From assembly GCF_900167155.1 (NCBI RefSeq), contig NZ_FUXU01000006.1:1-64000 (forward strand): a DNA stretch of 64,000 bases, in the 5' to 3' direction. Each line of letters starts with the position of its first letter. Within the stretch, counting starts at the first letter, position 1. This DNA is from Enterovibrio nigricans DSM 22720 (GTDB taxonomy: Bacteria; Pseudomonadota; Gammaproteobacteria; Enterobacterales; Vibrionaceae). Position numbers and translations under genes: made by a program. Positions 36,990 through 48,257 of the stretch are shown one piece after another. The notes below the pieces were generated by a model. That model did not search any database. It worked only from the letters and a program-made list of their open reading frames with translations, and was not told the origin of the DNA.

Positions 36990-38372
36990 TTAGTTTGTGT
37001 CTTCGTTATGGTCTTCGATTGGCAGAACCAGATTGAGAATAATCGCAGTCAAACCACCCGCTGCCATACCGGAAGAAAGGATATTTTTAATCCATTCTGG
37101 CATAAATTGCAGGATTTCTGGTTTTTGTGCGATACCCAAGCCCATCGAAAATGAAAGTGCCATGATAAGAATCGCACGACGGTTAAGCTCACAGCGCGAA
37201 ATGATACGGATACCCGACGCAGCGATGGTACCAAACATCACAATCGTGGCACCGCCCAACACAGGCTCAGGGATAAGTTGAACGAGCGTCGCCACCCCTG
37301 GTAGCAGGCCAAGAATTACCAACATACCCGCCACAAAATAACCGATGTAGCGACTCGCAACCCCCGTCAACTGAATGATGCCGTTATTTTGGCTGAAAGT
37401 AGAGTTCGGGAAACTGTTCAGTAACGCGGCCAAAGCAGAGTTCACACCATCAGCCAACACGCCACCTTTAATGCGGCGCATATATACAGGGCCAGAAACA
37501 GGTTGTTCAGAGGTTTCTGATGTGGCAGTAATATCACCAATGGCTTCCAGTGATGTGATAAGGAATACAATAATCAACGGAACCAACAATCCGATATCAA
37601 ACGACAAGCCATATTGCATTGGAATTGGCACAGCGAAAAAGTCCACATCACTGGCAGGGCTGGTGTTCACCATTCCAAGCGCAAACGCTATCAGCGTACC
37701 GACAGTCATCGCAATGACGATGGATGAAACACGCAAGTAAGGATTATTGATGCGATTAAGCAACACGATCACACCCAGCACAGAACCCGCGAGAAGAAGA
37801 TTTTTTAAATCACCAAAAGTACCGTTTTCAATGGCTGTATAACCACCACCCATTGATGTCAGACCTACCTGAATGAGAGTCAAACCAATCAGGGTAACAA
37901 CAATGCCGGAAACCAACGGAGTGATCACACGCTTCGCATGTTCGAGTACTCGGCTTAATAGAACCTCGGTCATTGATGCCACCATAATGGTGCCGAAAAT
38001 AGCCGCCATCATCGCTTCAACTGTCGCGCCACCCGCTTTCATCGCAAGGCCTGCACCAATAATTGGTCCTAAGAAGTTAAAGCTTGTGCCTTGGATAGAC
38101 AATAGCCCTGAGCCGAGAGGGCCAAATGTTCGGATTTGAATAAATGACGCTAAGCCAGATGCAAATAACGACATACTCACGATGGTATTGGTATCCGCGG
38201 CTGGCAGACCCAGTGTTTGGCAAATAATCAGCGAAGGCGTAACCACGGCGACGAACATCGCCAGTAAGTGCTGGACTGCCGCAAATAGTGTCTGAGGAAG
38301 TGGCGGTCTGTCGTCCAGACGATAAACCAGTTCAGACGGGCGAGCTTTTTCGTTAGTGCGAGAAAGAGTCAT
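36990..38372 (-). CDS. Purine (xanthine/urate-type) permease, NCS2 family
   Basis: A 460-residue transporter with about 14 hydrophobic segments. The NCS2 signature appears as [12 protein letters not shown], and the segment [19 protein letters not shown] is the conserved substrate region. It is closest by eye to XanP/XanQ/UacT-type proton symporters, not the uracil permease. The ATG at 38372 ([14 protein letters not shown]) has TAGGT nine bases upstream; the frame extends to 38420. Two overlapping PurR-like boxes lie in its leader, supporting a purine substrate. Confidence 0.88.
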   Translation of the reverse strand: MTLSRTNEKARPSELVYRLDDRPPLPQTLFAAVQHLLAMFVAVVTPSLIICQTLGLPAADTNTIVSMSLFASGLASFIQIRTFGPLGSGLLSIQGTSFNFLGPIIGAGLAMKAGGATVEAMMAAIFGTIMVASMTEVLLSRVLEHAKRVITPLVSGIVVTLIGLTLIQVGLTSMGGGYTAIENGTFGDLKNLLLAGSVLGVIVLLNRINNPYLRVSSIVIAMTVGTLIAFALGMVNTSPASDVDFFAVPIPMQYGLSFDIGLLVPLIIVFLITSLEAIGDITATSETSEQPVSGPVYMRRIKGGVLADGVNSALAALLNSFPNSTFSQNNGIIQLTGVASRYIGYFVAGMLVILGLLPGVATLVQLIPEPVLGGATIVMFGTIAASGIRIISRCELNRRAILIMALSFSMGLGIAQKPEILQFMPEWIKNILSSGMAAGGLTAIILNLVLPIEDHNEDTN

Positions 38373-38529
38373 AGCAAAGTACCTATAGAAGTCGCGATCC
38401 TCAATGCGCTGACTGGGCATTGAGCTGTCAAAAAGCAGTGTTCTGTTATTGCTGTTACTCAGAGCTTATAGACGGTAAGGCGATGGTGTAGAAGGAAATT
38501 TTTCGACATTGTAGGACTGAAAAAACAAA

Positions 38530-38558
38530 AAGCAATCGTTTGCGGCAAACGCTTGCGC
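38530..38558. promoter_or_regulatory. Two overlapping PurR-type operators before the purine permease
   Basis: AAGCAATCGTTTGCGG (38530-38545) matches the PurR consensus ANGCAANCGNTTNCNT at every defined base except the last. CGGCAAACGCTTGCGC (38543-38558) matches at all but the first and last. They are 13 bases apart and lie about 160-190 bases before the permease start, and also about 105 bases before the divergent metallo-hydrolase gene. Confidence 0.7.
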
Positions 38559-38662
38559 TAACTGATTAACTAGTAACCACATTTAACACAAGGAAAACAT
38601 TAGAAACATAAACGCCATCTTTTCTGTACACTTTGACTGGTCAGATGAGAAAGGAGATCCGA

Positions 38663-39421
38663 GTGTCCGATAACCCCACGCTCCATGAAATCGAGGGTTA
38701 CATTCAAACCATATATCTTGCAGAGTATCAGAAAGGACTAATGTTGCTCGATGGCTGCAGCCGCGCTGACGTAGGCGTTGTTTTGTCATACATTCAGCAC
38801 TCACTTATGCGCCCGATTGAAGATCTGAAATGGATTATTGTGACCCACATGCATCCCGATCACGCAGGAGGAGCTCACCGACTTAGAGACATTACAGGTT
38901 GTCAAATTGCCACTGGTGTAGCGGAGCAAGATTGGTACAAAGGCTTTGATGGCATCATGATGCATTGGACGGATATTGCGTTGGCGAAATGGATGGCAAA
39001 GCGCATGGGTAAATCGCCCAAGCGGGTATGGTATAACCGTCGGCTCAATGCGGATGCATATTTAAAAGATGGCGATGCCATTCCAGGCTTCCCCGACTGG
39101 ACAGTGCTAGAAACCCCGGGACATACCGACCGGGACATTTCACTTCACCACGCAGCCACCAGCACTGTTTATGTTGCTGACTTGATGGTGACCGTAAAAG
39201 GTAAGTTTATTCCGCCGTTTCCGGTGTTCTACCCCAATCGCTACAGACAATCATTACAGAAAGTATTTTCGCTTCAGACTGAGTCCATCATGTTAGCGCA
39301 TGGCGGGAAGGTGTCACCCACTCCAGACGACATTGATTTCCTTACCAGCAAAATTCCGCCAATTCCGGTAACACACTGGCGATCAGTAAAGACCAAACTG
39401 AAAAAGCTGGTGCACATTTAG
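38663..39421 (+). CDS. Metallo-beta-lactamase-fold hydrolase
   Basis: A 252-residue metal-dependent hydrolase. The metal motif HxHxDH is THMHPDHAGG, the second His is in LETPGHTDRDISLHH, the bridging Asp in VADLMVTVKG, and the last His in LAHGGKV. The start is GTG at 38663, with AAGGAGATCC before it; the ATG at 38645 lacks a site. The substrate is unknown; similarity in length and motifs suggests the YflN/UlaG-independent small hydrolase groups. It is divergent from the purine permease and converges with serC. Confidence 0.8.
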   Translation: MSDNPTLHEIEGYIQTIYLAEYQKGLMLLDGCSRADVGVVLSYIQHSLMRPIEDLKWIIVTHMHPDHAGGAHRLRDITGCQIATGVAEQDWYKGFDGIMMHWTDIALAKWMAKRMGKSPKRVWYNRRLNADAYLKDGDAIPGFPDWTVLETPGHTDRDISLHHAATSTVYVADLMVTVKGKFIPPFPVFYPNRYRQSLQKVFSLQTESIMLAHGGKVSPTPDDIDFLTSKIPPIPVTHWRSVKTKLKKLVHI

Positions 39422-39427
39422 CAGATA

Positions 39428-39455
39428 CAAAAAAGCCGTCTTTCGACGGCTTTTA
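39428..39455. terminator. Bidirectional terminator between the hydrolase and serC
   Basis: AAGCCGTC and GACGGCTT arms around TTTC with an A-run before and T-run after, between converging genes. Confidence 0.85.
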
Positions 39456-39471
39456 TCTTCACTTTTTGGTA

Positions 39472-40554
39472 TTACGCGTTTTTCGCTTCAAACGCTTTCA
39501 TGAAGGCAACCAACGCCTGTACGCCTTCAAGTGACATGGCGTTGTAGATAGACGCACGCATACCACCTACATCACGGTGACCCTTCAACGCTTTCAGACC
39601 TTGAGCATCAGACTCTTCGAGGAACTTTTCGTCCAGCTCTGGATTAACCAATTGAAACGGAACGTTCATCAGCGAGCGATTATCAGGGTGAATGTTGTTC
39701 ACGTAAAACGTCGATGAGTCGATGCAATCATAGAGCAGCGCCGCTTTTTCTTCGTTACGCTTTTGCATTGCGTCAAGTCCGCCCTGCTCTTTCAGCCATT
39801 TATAGACTTCACCTGCCAGATACCATCCAAATGTGGGTGGCGTGTTGAACATTGACTCTTTGTCCACCAGCGTTTTGTAGTTCAGGATGTTAGGTAAATA
39901 GTCTTTGGCTCTGCCAAGTAAATCATCACGTACGATAACCAGCGTAATTCCCGCTGGGCCGATATTCTTCTGCGCCCCTGCGTAGATCACACCGTATTTT
40001 GATACGTCAATCGGACGAGACAAAATCGTCGATGACATGTCCGCCACGATCGGCTTATTGGTTTCTGGCAAATCACGGATTTCGATACCATCAATCGTTT
40101 CATTCGGACAGAAGTGAACAAAAGCGGCATCGCTGCTCAGTTTCCAATTTTTAGCCGGAAGCACTGCGCGTTTGCCATCAGCGTCTGTTTTAACGTTAAC
40201 AACATTAGGCGTGCAGTATTTTTTTGCTTCCTGAACAGCACTTGCTGCCCAGTAACCACCATCGATGTAGTCCGCAATGGTTTTACTTCCCAGAAGGTTC
40301 ATGGGTACTGCTGCAAACTGAGCTCTTGCCCCGCCTTGCGCATACAAAACATGATAGTTATCAGGGATAGACAGTAATTCACGGAGATTTTTCTCGGCCT
40401 CAGCAACAACGGCTAAAAATGGCTTCCCGCGATGCGATACTTCCATAACGGATGTACCAGTACCGTTCCAGTCTGTCAGTTCCGCTTGAACTTTTGCCAG
40501 AACAGCCTCAGGCAACATTGCCGGGCCAGCCGAGAAGTTATAGACCTTTTCCAT
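39472..40554 (-). CDS. serC: Phosphoserine aminotransferase
   Basis: A 360-residue PLP enzyme of serine and vitamin B6 synthesis. The N-terminus is [16 protein letters not shown]; the PLP lysine lies in [20 protein letters not shown]; substrate and phosphate residues are in [13 protein letters not shown] and [17 protein letters not shown]. It is a stand-alone gene, downstream of gyrA on the same strand with a terminator between. Confidence 0.97.
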   Translation of the reverse strand: MEKVYNFSAGPAMLPEAVLAKVQAELTDWNGTGTSVMEVSHRGKPFLAVVAEAEKNLRELLSIPDNYHVLYAQGGARAQFAAVPMNLLGSKTIADYIDGGYWAASAVQEAKKYCTPNVVNVKTDADGKRAVLPAKNWKLSSDAAFVHFCPNETIDGIEIRDLPETNKPIVADMSSTILSRPIDVSKYGVIYAGAQKNIGPAGITLVIVRDDLLGRAKDYLPNILNYKTLVDKESMFNTPPTFGWYLAGEVYKWLKEQGGLDAMQKRNEEKAALLYDCIDSSTFYVNNIHPDNRSLMNVPFQLVNPELDEKFLEESDAQGLKALKGHRDVGGMRASIYNAMSLEGVQALVAFMKAFEAKNA

Positions 40555-40743
40555 GATTTCAGAATGCTCCTGCGTTTTATCGCTTTTTTATGATGTTCTA
40601 AATTAATTTGTGCATACAACCAGTTAGTAACAGCTTCACCAAACCGCGTCGCGCAAAATCTGTTCATTTTTGTTTTATCACCTTTTGGATACGATTGAAA
40701 CGACAATTCGCATTCTGATACTGCTTGATTTAGATAGGTGATA

Positions 40744-40772
40744 AAAAAAACGCAGCTTATGCTGCGTTTTTT
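40744..40772 (-). terminator. Intrinsic terminator after gyrA
   Basis: AACGCAGC and GCTGCGTT arms around ATAA (minus strand) followed by poly-T; A-run on the other side. 28 bases past the gyrA stop. Confidence 0.85.
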
Positions 40773-40799
40773 ATAGATTAAGCGTCAATGCTCAGAGAG

Positions 40800-43538
40800 T
40801 TACTCTTCGCTATCGTCTTCTTTTGCTGAATCTTCAGAAGATTCTGGCTTCGCTTCTACTGGCGTATCCGTCGTTGCTTCGGTCGTTACTTCAGCAGTCG
40901 ATTCTTCACCGTCTTCCAATGGCAAGATTTCTTCATCCGGCTCATCGATACGTTGAAGACCTACTACTTTTTCGCCTTCGCTTGTACGGATCAGCGTAAC
41001 ACCTTGGGTGTTACGGCCAACCTGACTCACTTCAGATACACGAGTACGAACCAGCGTACCGCCGTTGGTGATCATCATGAACTCATCACCTTCGCTTACC
41101 TGAACTGCGCCAACAACTGCACCGTTACGTTCAGAGACCTTGATTGACACAACACCTTGTGTCGCACGACTCTTCGATGGGTACTCAGCGAGTGAAGTAC
41201 GCTTACCATAACCATTCACAGTAACCGTTAGGATATCGCCTTCAGTATGCGGAACAATCAGCGAAACAACTTTGTTGTTCGGTGCTAGCTTGATACCACG
41301 AACACCCGCAGCGGTACGGCCCATTGGTCGCACACCTTTAAACTTGATTTCTGGCTTGCCATTTTCATCAAGTACTGGGTTACCGTCTTCGTCAAATACT
41401 GGTGATTCTTCTGCTTCTTTGAAGCGAACAACCTTACCCGCATCAGTAAACAGCATGATTTCATCATTGCCGTGGGTAATATCAACGCCAATCAAGGAGT
41501 CGCCATCGCGCAGGTTAACTGCAATGATACCCGCACTACGTGGGCGGCTGAAATCAACCAACGGTGTCTTCTTCACCGTACCGTCAGCCGTTGCCATGAA
41601 GACGAATTTGTCTTCCGCGTACTCTTTAACTGGCAAAATCGCAGTGATGCGTTCATTCGCTTCAAGAGGCAGCAGGTTAACAATTGGTTTGCCTCGCGCA
41701 GTACGCGACGCCAACGGTAATTGATATACCTTCAGCCAGTACATACGGCCACGGCTAGAGAAGCAAAGAATGGTGTCGTGAGTATTAGCGACCAACAGGC
41801 GTTCAATGAAGTCTTCTTGCTTCATTCGTGTTGCTGACTTGCCTTTACCGCCACGACGCTGTGCTTCGTAATCGTTCAACGGTTGATATTTCACATAGCC
41901 TTCGTGAGACAATGTAACAACCACGTCTTCTTGATTGATCAGATCTTCAATATCAATGTCAGCACTTGCTGCGGTAATTTCAGTTCGGCGTTCATCACCG
42001 TAACCGTCACGAACCGCTTCAAGCTCTTCACGGATAACTTCCATCAAACGCTCAGGGCTTGACAGGATGAACATCAATTCGCCGATAAGTGTCAGCAACT
42101 CTTTGTATTCATCAAGGATCTTTTCGTGTTCAAGACCAGTCAGCTTGTGCAGACGCAAGTCCAAAATGGCCTGCGCTTGTTGCTCAGTCAGGTAGTAGTT
42201 ACCATCATCACGAACACCAAACTCTGCATCCAACCACTCAGGGCGCGCATCATTAACACCGGTTGAACCAAGCATGGCAGCAACAGCTTCCATACCCCAA
42301 CCACGTTGTAGTAGTTGAGCACGAGCAATGGCTGGCGTTTGAGCAGCACGAACCAACTCGATAATTTCATCGATGTTTGCTAGAGCGATCGCCAAACCTT
42401 CAAGGATATGGGCACGATCACGCGCTTTGCGCAGCTCGAAAATAGTACGACGTGTCACCACTTCACGGCGGTGGTTCACGAAGCACTTCAGCATCTCTTT
42501 TAGACCAAACAGTTTTGGCTGGTTATTGTCCAGCGCAACCATGTTGATACCAAAAGACGTCTGAAGTTGTGTTTGTGCGTATAGGTTGTTGAGGATAACC
42601 TCACCAACTGCATCACGCTTACATTCAATAACAATACGCATACCGTCTTTATCCGACTCGTCGCGTAACGCACTGATGCCTTCGATCTTCTTCTCTTTAA
42701 CCAGCTCCGCGATCTTCTCGATCAAACGTGCCTTGTTAACCTGGTACGGGATTTCAGAAACAATGATCGTTTCTTTTCCGTTTTTCTCGACTTCGATTTC
42801 TGCACGAGAGCGCAGGTAAATCTTGCCGCGACCAGTACGGTATGCATCTTCAATACCTTTACGACCATTGATCATGGCAGCAGTAGGGAAGTCTGGACCC
42901 GGAATGTGTGTCATCAGCTCTTCAATGCTGATGTCTTCATTTTCGATATACGCCAAACAACCGCTGACAACTTCAGTCAGGTTATGCGGAGGAATATTGG
43001 TCGCCATACCTACAGCGATACCGGAAGAACCGTTTATCAGCAGGTTAGGAATTCGGGTAGGCATTACCTCTGGAATTTGTTCGGTACCGTCGTAGTTAGG
43101 AACAAAATCAACGGTTTCTTTGTCCAGATCAGCCAGCAATTCGTGGGCGATTTTCGCCATACGAACTTCGGTATAACGCATCGCAGCGGCAGAGTCGCCA
43201 TCAATCGAACCGAAGTTGCCTTGACCATCAACCAGCATGTAACGCAGCGAGAACGGCTGTGCCATACGGACAATGGTATCGTAAACAGCGCTGTCACCGT
43301 GTGGGTGGTATTTACCGATCACATCGCCGACAACACGGGCAGATTTTTTGTATGCTTTGTTCCAGTCATTACCAAGTACATTCATCGCGAAAAGAACGCG
43401 GCGGTGTACAGGTTTCAGACCATCACGCACATCAGGAAGAGCACGACCCACGATAACGGACATCGCGTAGTCTAGATATGAGCTTTGCAGCTCCTCTTCA
43501 ATATTGACGGGCGTGATCTCTTTAGCAAGATCGCTCAT
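40800..43538 (-). CDS. gyrA: DNA gyrase subunit A
   Basis: A 912-residue subunit that cleaves and re-joins DNA during supercoiling. The catalytic Tyr lies in the [11 protein letters not shown] region and the quinolone pocket [13 protein letters not shown] has Ser83 and Asp87, the sensitive state. Six-bladed C-terminal beta-pinwheel repeats follow (with GyrA box QRRGGKGK) and a long acidic tail ends the protein ([14 protein letters not shown]). The ATG follows an AGGGATATTGGCTCC leader. Confidence 0.98.
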   Translation of the reverse strand: MSDLAKEITPVNIEEELQSSYLDYAMSVIVGRALPDVRDGLKPVHRRVLFAMNVLGNDWNKAYKKSARVVGDVIGKYHPHGDSAVYDTIVRMAQPFSLRYMLVDGQGNFGSIDGDSAAAMRYTEVRMAKIAHELLADLDKETVDFVPNYDGTEQIPEVMPTRIPNLLINGSSGIAVGMATNIPPHNLTEVVSGCLAYIENEDISIEELMTHIPGPDFPTAAMINGRKGIEDAYRTGRGKIYLRSRAEIEVEKNGKETIIVSEIPYQVNKARLIEKIAELVKEKKIEGISALRDESDKDGMRIVIECKRDAVGEVILNNLYAQTQLQTSFGINMVALDNNQPKLFGLKEMLKCFVNHRREVVTRRTIFELRKARDRAHILEGLAIALANIDEIIELVRAAQTPAIARAQLLQRGWGMEAVAAMLGSTGVNDARPEWLDAEFGVRDDGNYYLTEQQAQAILDLRLHKLTGLEHEKILDEYKELLTLIGELMFILSSPERLMEVIREELEAVRDGYGDERRTEITAASADIDIEDLINQEDVVVTLSHEGYVKYQPLNDYEAQRRGGKGKSATRMKQEDFIERLLVANTHDTILCFSSRGRMYWLKVYQLPLASRTARGKPIVNLLPLEANERITAILPVKEYAEDKFVFMATADGTVKKTPLVDFSRPRSAGIIAVNLRDGDSLIGVDITHGNDEIMLFTDAGKVVRFKEAEESPVFDEDGNPVLDENGKPEIKFKGVRPMGRTAAGVRGIKLAPNNKVVSLIVPHTEGDILTVTVNGYGKRTSLAEYPSKSRATQGVVSIKVSERNGAVVGAVQVSEGDEFMMITNGGTLVRTRVSEVSQVGRNTQGVTLIRTSEGEKVVGLQRIDEPDEEILPLEDGEESTAEVTTEATTDTPVEAKPESSEDSAKEDDSEE

Positions 43539-43903
43539 GGAGCCAATATCCCTCAGGTAAGTATGTCAAAGTTGACTACGTGCAAGATAGCGAGAATACC
43601 ACAAAAGCACGCTAAGAGTCACAGCCTAAACCCGAGATAAATCACGAAATACTCTTATTTTGGCCCTCTATGGGACGGCAGGGCGAAAAAACACCCAACT
43701 TCAAGGTGGAGGTCGCACTTTCACTTTGAGGCTCTCAGAAACGCATCTGGAAAACCATATGATTTGGGCAGTGCAAATCACCCAGATCACAATTGAAAAT
43801 GTAACAAGTTAAATAAGAGAAGAGTGCGAAGCCCGTCTCAATATCCCTTGTATTTGTAAGGAAAAATGCTACAGACACATTTCGTGTTTGTAAGGGGGAC
43901 GCT
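43539..43903. other. Intergenic region upstream of gyrA and the small ORF
   Basis: About 365 bases with the gyrA promoter on one strand and the leader of the 33-aa gene on the other. A 19-codon ATG frame at about 43670 has no ribosome-binding site. AGATCACAATT (about 43790-43800) resembles one CRP half-site, but the second half is poor. Confidence 0.4.
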
Positions 43904-44005
43904 ATGTTATATCAGGCAATCAATGCATTAGGCATGGCGATCATTATCGGTAAATACACTTTATTAGGTCTGCTGGCAGCGATTACGCTAACAAATGCAG
44001 CATAA
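43904..44005 (+). CDS. Putative 33-aa small membrane protein
   Basis: The ATG is preceded by TAAGGGGGACGCT, an unusually strong Shine-Dalgarno sequence at proper distance. The product begins MLYQAINALGMAIIIGKYTL and continues LGLLAAITLTNAA: about 26 hydrophobic residues and one lysine, i.e. one membrane helix. It lies between divergent gyrA and ubiG and is followed by a GC-rich hairpin. I do not recognise a family. The evidence is the ribosome site, the composition and the boundaries; translation is not proven. Confidence 0.5.
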   Translation: MLYQAINALGMAIIIGKYTLLGLLAAITLTNAA

Positions 44006-44043
44006 ATTTTATTATCGATAATTTCGCCAACTGGAGTCACTCT

Positions 44044-44067
44044 AACCGGGGGGGAAAGCCTCCGGTT
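44044..44067 (+). terminator. GC-rich hairpin after the small ORF
   Basis: AACCGGGGG and CCTCCGGTT arms around six bases (one G-T pair). The T-run is poor (CTCGCGTTTT), so this may be a weak terminator or a leader hairpin of ubiG. Confidence 0.45.
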
Positions 44068-44154
44068 CTCGCGTTTTCACTTTTTCCTCTCCCCGACGTT
44101 TATAAACTTCTGTATATTCCCGAGATATAGAAAATTTTTAGGGACGAGCAGTAG

Positions 44155-44865
44155 ATGACCTCTCCACGTAATGTCGATCCAGCGGAAATCAAGAAATTCG
44201 AAGACATGGCTTCTCGCTGGTGGGATTTAGAAGGCGAATTCAAGCCTTTGCACCGTATTAACCCCTTGCGCCTAAATTATGTTATCGCCCAAAGCGGCGG
44301 AGTTTTCGGTAAAAAAGTGCTGGATATTGGCTGTGGCGGCGGCATCCTTGCCGAGAGTATGGCCAAAGAGGGAGCTATCGTCACAGGCCTTGATATGGGC
44401 AAAGAGCCACTTACTGTCGCTCGCTTGCATGCGTTAGAAACAGGGACTGACGTATCATACATCCAGTGCACTGCCGAAGAGCACGCAGAATCTCACGCTC
44501 AGCAATACGATATCGTGACCTGCATGGAAATGCTGGAACACGTGCCTGACCCTGCTTCTGTGATCGCATCTTGCGCGAAATTGGTAAAACCCGGTGGGCA
44601 TGTTTTCTTTTCAACGCTCAACCGCAATGTGAAATCTTGGCTATTTGCGATAGTTGGTGCGGAGCATGTGATGAAAATAGTGCCAAAAGGAACACATGAT
44701 CATAATAAGTTCATTCGCCCTTCTGAATTACTGCGCATGATCGACGCAACGCCACTTCAAGAAAAACACATGACGGGCCTGCATTACAATCCACTCACCG
44801 ATCGTTATTGGTTGTCGCCACGTAACGTGGACGTAAACTACATCGTTCATACCCGCAACCCATAG
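44155..44865 (+). CDS. ubiG: Ubiquinone O-methyltransferase UbiG
   Basis: It performs both O-methylation steps of ubiquinone synthesis. A 236-residue class I methyltransferase: SAM motif [16 protein letters not shown], motif [18 protein letters not shown], and the membrane-binding loop [20 protein letters not shown]. The start [20 protein letters not shown] is typical. It is divergent from gyrA as in enterics, with gph 40 bases downstream. Confidence 0.97.
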   Translation: MTSPRNVDPAEIKKFEDMASRWWDLEGEFKPLHRINPLRLNYVIAQSGGVFGKKVLDIGCGGGILAESMAKEGAIVTGLDMGKEPLTVARLHALETGTDVSYIQCTAEEHAESHAQQYDIVTCMEMLEHVPDPASVIASCAKLVKPGGHVFFSTLNRNVKSWLFAIVGAEHVMKIVPKGTHDHNKFIRPSELLRMIDATPLQEKHMTGLHYNPLTDRYWLSPRNVDVNYIVHTRNP

Positions 44866-44905
44866 TGATCGGTTTTTCCACCCAAGGGTGAAACAGGACA
44901 ATTCG

Positions 44906-45568
44906 ATGAAAGGACGCATCAAAGCAGTATTGTTTGATTTGGATGGCACATTGCTTGATACCGCACCTGATATGGCAAGTGCGGCAAATCAGGTATTACG
45001 AGAATTCGGCCTACCGCCGCTTACTGAACGCCAAATTCAAGCAAATACTAGCCTCGGCGCAAGGGGGCTTCTTCGCGTGGGATTTGGTGATGAAATGAAA
45101 GACAAAGACAAAGACATCGATGCGTTACGGCTGTCCTTTCTCAAGCATTACGAACAGAATATCTGTCGAGCGACACGCATGTACGACGGTGTCCCAGAAC
45201 TTCTCAACATCTTGAGTCAGCAGAATATCCCTTGGGGTATCATGACGAATAAGCCCGGCTTTCTAACCCGACAGCTTTTGCCCTACTTTCCCCCTTTGCA
45301 AAACGCTCAAGCACTTGTCTGTGCCGACACCTTGGCTGTAGCAAAACCCCATCCAGAACCTCTCATTCATGCTGCAGAGCAACTAAACGTTCGACCAGAG
45401 TCATGCATCTATGTTGGTGACATTCGCAATGATATCGTCGCCGCGAAAGCGGCAGGCATGCACTCTGCAGTCGCTGCATGGGGATATATTGACGATTCCA
45501 TCGACCCACACGATTGGGATGCGGATCTTATTTTTAACAATATTGAAAACATACTGTCATTATTCTGA
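44906..45568 (+). CDS. gph: Phosphoglycolate phosphatase (HAD family)
   Basis: A 220-residue HAD phosphatase. The nucleophile motif is VLFDLDGTLLDTAPD, the second motif GIMTNKP, and the metal motif CIYVGDIRNDIVAAKAAGM. It dephosphorylates phosphoglycolate arising from DNA repair. The ATG at 44906 has CAGGACAATTCG upstream; the frame opens 18 bases earlier with GTG. It follows ubiG closely and may be cotranscribed. Confidence 0.88.
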   Translation: MKGRIKAVLFDLDGTLLDTAPDMASAANQVLREFGLPPLTERQIQANTSLGARGLLRVGFGDEMKDKDKDIDALRLSFLKHYEQNICRATRMYDGVPELLNILSQQNIPWGIMTNKPGFLTRQLLPYFPPLQNAQALVCADTLAVAKPHPEPLIHAAEQLNVRPESCIYVGDIRNDIVAAKAAGMHSAVAAWGYIDDSIDPHDWDADLIFNNIENILSLF

Positions 45569-45967
45569 TCTTTGTCACACAGACTCAGAGCAAAAAACAA
45601 CCAGTGTTCAATGAGTTAACACCATGCATTCTTTCTTTTGTCACGCAAGAGAAATAAATTTTTTAATTTCTTCAAACCGCCCAAAAAAATTTGCTTTTTC
45701 CTATGCTATTGCATTGATTGGCATAACACGGTTAGTGAACACTAACGTCACTTTTAAATCCCCAAGATATCCACAGATAACGCTATCATTAGCAACTTGC
45801 ATTATCTGCCCTCCAACACTATCTTGTTACCAAAGTCAGTCTAAGACCCTATATATAGTGTTACGACATACAAGTCATAATTTTTATATTGATCACAAAT
45901 CTGCTTTGTATTTTGTGAAATTTACCAAAACACGTCTTCAGGCATAGAAATACCGGGAACAAGATAA
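45569..45967. promoter_or_regulatory. nrdA control region
   Basis: About 400 bases upstream of nrdA. Seen: a perfect dyad GTTAGTGAACACTAAC (45731-45746), a DnaA-like box ATATCCACA (45768-45776, one mismatch to TTATCCACA) and an NrdR box (45846-45861). A poorer, shortened NrdR-like sequence CACTATCTTG lies about 31 bases upstream of that box. This mix of DnaA and NrdR control fits what is known for E. coli nrdAB. A frame of 107 codons at 45624 is not convincing as a gene. Confidence 0.55.
45846..45861. promoter_or_regulatory. NrdR box
   Basis: ACCCTATATATAGTGT matches the NrdR palindrome (ACACWATATATWGTGT) at 15 of 16 positions. It lies about 105 bases before the nrdA start, where NrdR represses ribonucleotide reductase genes when dATP is plentiful. 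Confidence 0.7.
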
Positions 45968-48247
45968 ATGAACCAACAAATCACTGTTCAAAAACGAAGT
46001 GGCGCGAAAGAAAACATCGATTTAGATAAAATCCACCGAGTCATTACTTGGGCAGCGGAAGGCCTCGATAATGTCTCCGTTTCTCAAGTGGAACTTCGCT
46101 CACACATCCAGTTTTATGACGGTATTAAAACTGAAGACATTCACGAAACCATCATCAAAGCAGCGGCAGATCTCATCTCGGAACAAACGCCTGACTACCA
46201 GTACCTTGCTGCTCGCCTTGCCGTATTCCATCTGCGTAAGAAGGCATATGGTCAGTTTGAGCCACCAACACTGGGTGACCATGTTCGTAACATGGTAGAC
46301 ATGGGCAAATACGATGATCATCTTCTCAAAGACTACACCGCTGAAGAGCTAGACATTCTCGATAGCTATATCGACCACTGGCGAGATATGAACTTTTCTT
46401 ACGCTGCGGTGAAGCAGTTGGAAGGTAAATATTTGGTACAAAACCGCGTTACTGGTGAAATCTATGAAAGCGCTCAGTTTTTGTACATTATGGTTGCTGC
46501 GTGTTTGTTCGCAAATTACCCGAAAGAGACGCGTCTTGATTACATCCGTCGCTTCTATGATGCGGTGTCACAATTCAAGATTTCTCTGCCAACGCCAATC
46601 ATGTCCGGCGTACGTACACCTACTCGTCAATTCAGTTCTTGTGTACTTATTGAGTGTGATGACAGCCTAGATTCAATTAACGCAACGGCAAGCGCCATTG
46701 TTCGTTACGTCAGCCAACGTGCAGGCATTGGTATCAACGCAGGCCGCATTCGTGCGCTGGGTAGCCCAATTCGCGGTGGTGAAGCCTTCCATACAGGTTG
46801 TATTCCTTTCTACAAATACTTCCAAACAGCGGTTAAATGCTGTTCGCAAGGCGGTGTTCGCGGTGGTGCAGCCACCCTGTTCTACCCTATTTGGCACCGT
46901 GAAGTTGAAAACCTGCTGGTATTGAAAAACAACCGAGGCGTTGAAGAGAACCGCGTTCGTCATATGGACTACGGTGTTCAAATCAACAAACTGATGTATA
47001 CGCGCCTCATCAAAGGTGGAAACATTTCACTGTTCTCGCCTTCGGACGTTCCAGGCCTATACGACGCGTTCTTTGCAGACCAAAATGAGTTTGAGCGTTT
47101 ATATACTCAGTACGAAGAAGACACGTCAATCAAACGTCAAACAGTGAAAGCCATCGAACTGTTCTCTCTGATGATGCAAGAGCGTGCTTCCACTGGCCGT
47201 ATTTATATTCAGAACGTTGACCACTGTAATACCCACAGCCCCTTTGACCCGCAGGTAGCGCCGATTCGTCAGTCTAACCTGTGTTTGGAAATTGCGCTGC
47301 CAACCAAGCCACTGACTAACGTTGAAGATGATCAAGGTGAAATCGCACTGTGTACACTTTCTGCGTTCAACCTTGGTGCGATCAAAGAGCTTGATGAGCT
47401 GGAAAACCTCGCCGATTTAACCATTCGTGCGCTGGACTCTTTACTGGATTATCAAGACTATCCGCTACCTGCAGCACGTAAAGCGACAATGAACCGCCGC
47501 ACACTGGGTGTAGGTGTGATTAACTTCGCTTACTATCTCGCTAAGAATGGTGTTCGTTATTCTAACGGCAGTGCAAATGGTCTGACGCATCGCACATTCG
47601 AAGCGATTCAGTACTACCTGCTAAAAGCCTCAGTAGGATTGGCGAAAGAACAAGGTGCGTGTCCTTCGTTCAACGAAACAACGTATGCAAAAGGCATACT
47701 GCCAATTGATACCTATAAGCGAGATTTAGACGCCATTTGCGATGAACCGCTGCACTACGATTGGGAAACTCTGCGTCAAGAGATTGTTGAACACGGCTTA
47801 CGTAACTCAACTTTGTCTGCGCTGATGCCGTCGGAGACGTCGTCGCAAATCTCAAACGCAACCAACGGTATTGAACCTCCGCGAGGCTATGTATCGGTTA
47901 AAGCATCTAAAGATGGCATCTTAAAACAGGTCGTCCCTGAGTTTGAGAAATACAAAAACAACTATGAGTTGCTGTGGAACATCGAATCGAATGATGGCTA
48001 TCTACAACTTGTCGGTATTATGCAGAAGTTCATCGACCAAGCGATCTCGGCAAACACCAACTATGACCCTAGCAAACAGCCAGGCGGTAAAGTGCCAATG
48101 AAGCTGCTGATGAAAGATCTGCTTACCGCTTACAAGCTGGGTGTCAAAACGCTGTACTACCACAACACACGTGATGGTGCTGATGATGCGCAACAAGATC
48201 TCGCATCAGAAGACGATGGCTGTGCAGGCGGTGCATGTAAAATCTAA
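45968..48247 (+). CDS. nrdA: Aerobic ribonucleotide reductase, alpha subunit
   Basis: A 759-residue class Ia enzyme that makes deoxyribonucleotides. The N-terminal ATP-cone (about 1-95: [20 protein letters not shown]) gives allosteric overall control. The radical-site cysteine and neighbours are in [32 protein letters not shown] holds the tyrosine pathway region; the C-terminus GCAGGACKI holds the redox cysteine pair. nrdB and the ferredoxin yfaE follow. Confidence 0.98.
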   Translation: MNQQITVQKRSGAKENIDLDKIHRVITWAAEGLDNVSVSQVELRSHIQFYDGIKTEDIHETIIKAAADLISEQTPDYQYLAARLAVFHLRKKAYGQFEPPTLGDHVRNMVDMGKYDDHLLKDYTAEELDILDSYIDHWRDMNFSYAAVKQLEGKYLVQNRVTGEIYESAQFLYIMVAACLFANYPKETRLDYIRRFYDAVSQFKISLPTPIMSGVRTPTRQFSSCVLIECDDSLDSINATASAIVRYVSQRAGIGINAGRIRALGSPIRGGEAFHTGCIPFYKYFQTAVKCCSQGGVRGGAATLFYPIWHREVENLLVLKNNRGVEENRVRHMDYGVQINKLMYTRLIKGGNISLFSPSDVPGLYDAFFADQNEFERLYTQYEEDTSIKRQTVKAIELFSLMMQERASTGRIYIQNVDHCNTHSPFDPQVAPIRQSNLCLEIALPTKPLTNVEDDQGEIALCTLSAFNLGAIKELDELENLADLTIRALDSLLDYQDYPLPAARKATMNRRTLGVGVINFAYYLAKNGVRYSNGSANGLTHRTFEAIQYYLLKASVGLAKEQGACPSFNETTYAKGILPIDTYKRDLDAICDEPLHYDWETLRQEIVEHGLRNSTLSALMPSETSSQISNATNGIEPPRGYVSVKASKDGILKQVVPEFEKYKNNYELLWNIESNDGYLQLVGIMQKFIDQAISANTNYDPSKQPGGKVPMKLLMKDLLTAYKLGVKTLYYHNTRDGADDAQQDLASEDDGCAGGACKI

Positions 48248-48257
48248 TTCAACATTC

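Noticed and set aside
40476-40706. 76-codon minus-strand frame across the serC start
   Set aside because: It overlaps the start of serC out of frame and its internal ATGs lack ribosome sites; a shadow frame.
43780-43802. CRP site upstream of the small ORF
   Set aside because: The right half (AGATCACA) is good but the left half matches at only two of five positions.
45624-45947. 107-codon frame upstream of nrdA
   Set aside because: It covers the NrdR and DnaA-like sites, has no ribosome-binding site and low-complexity composition; more likely chance.
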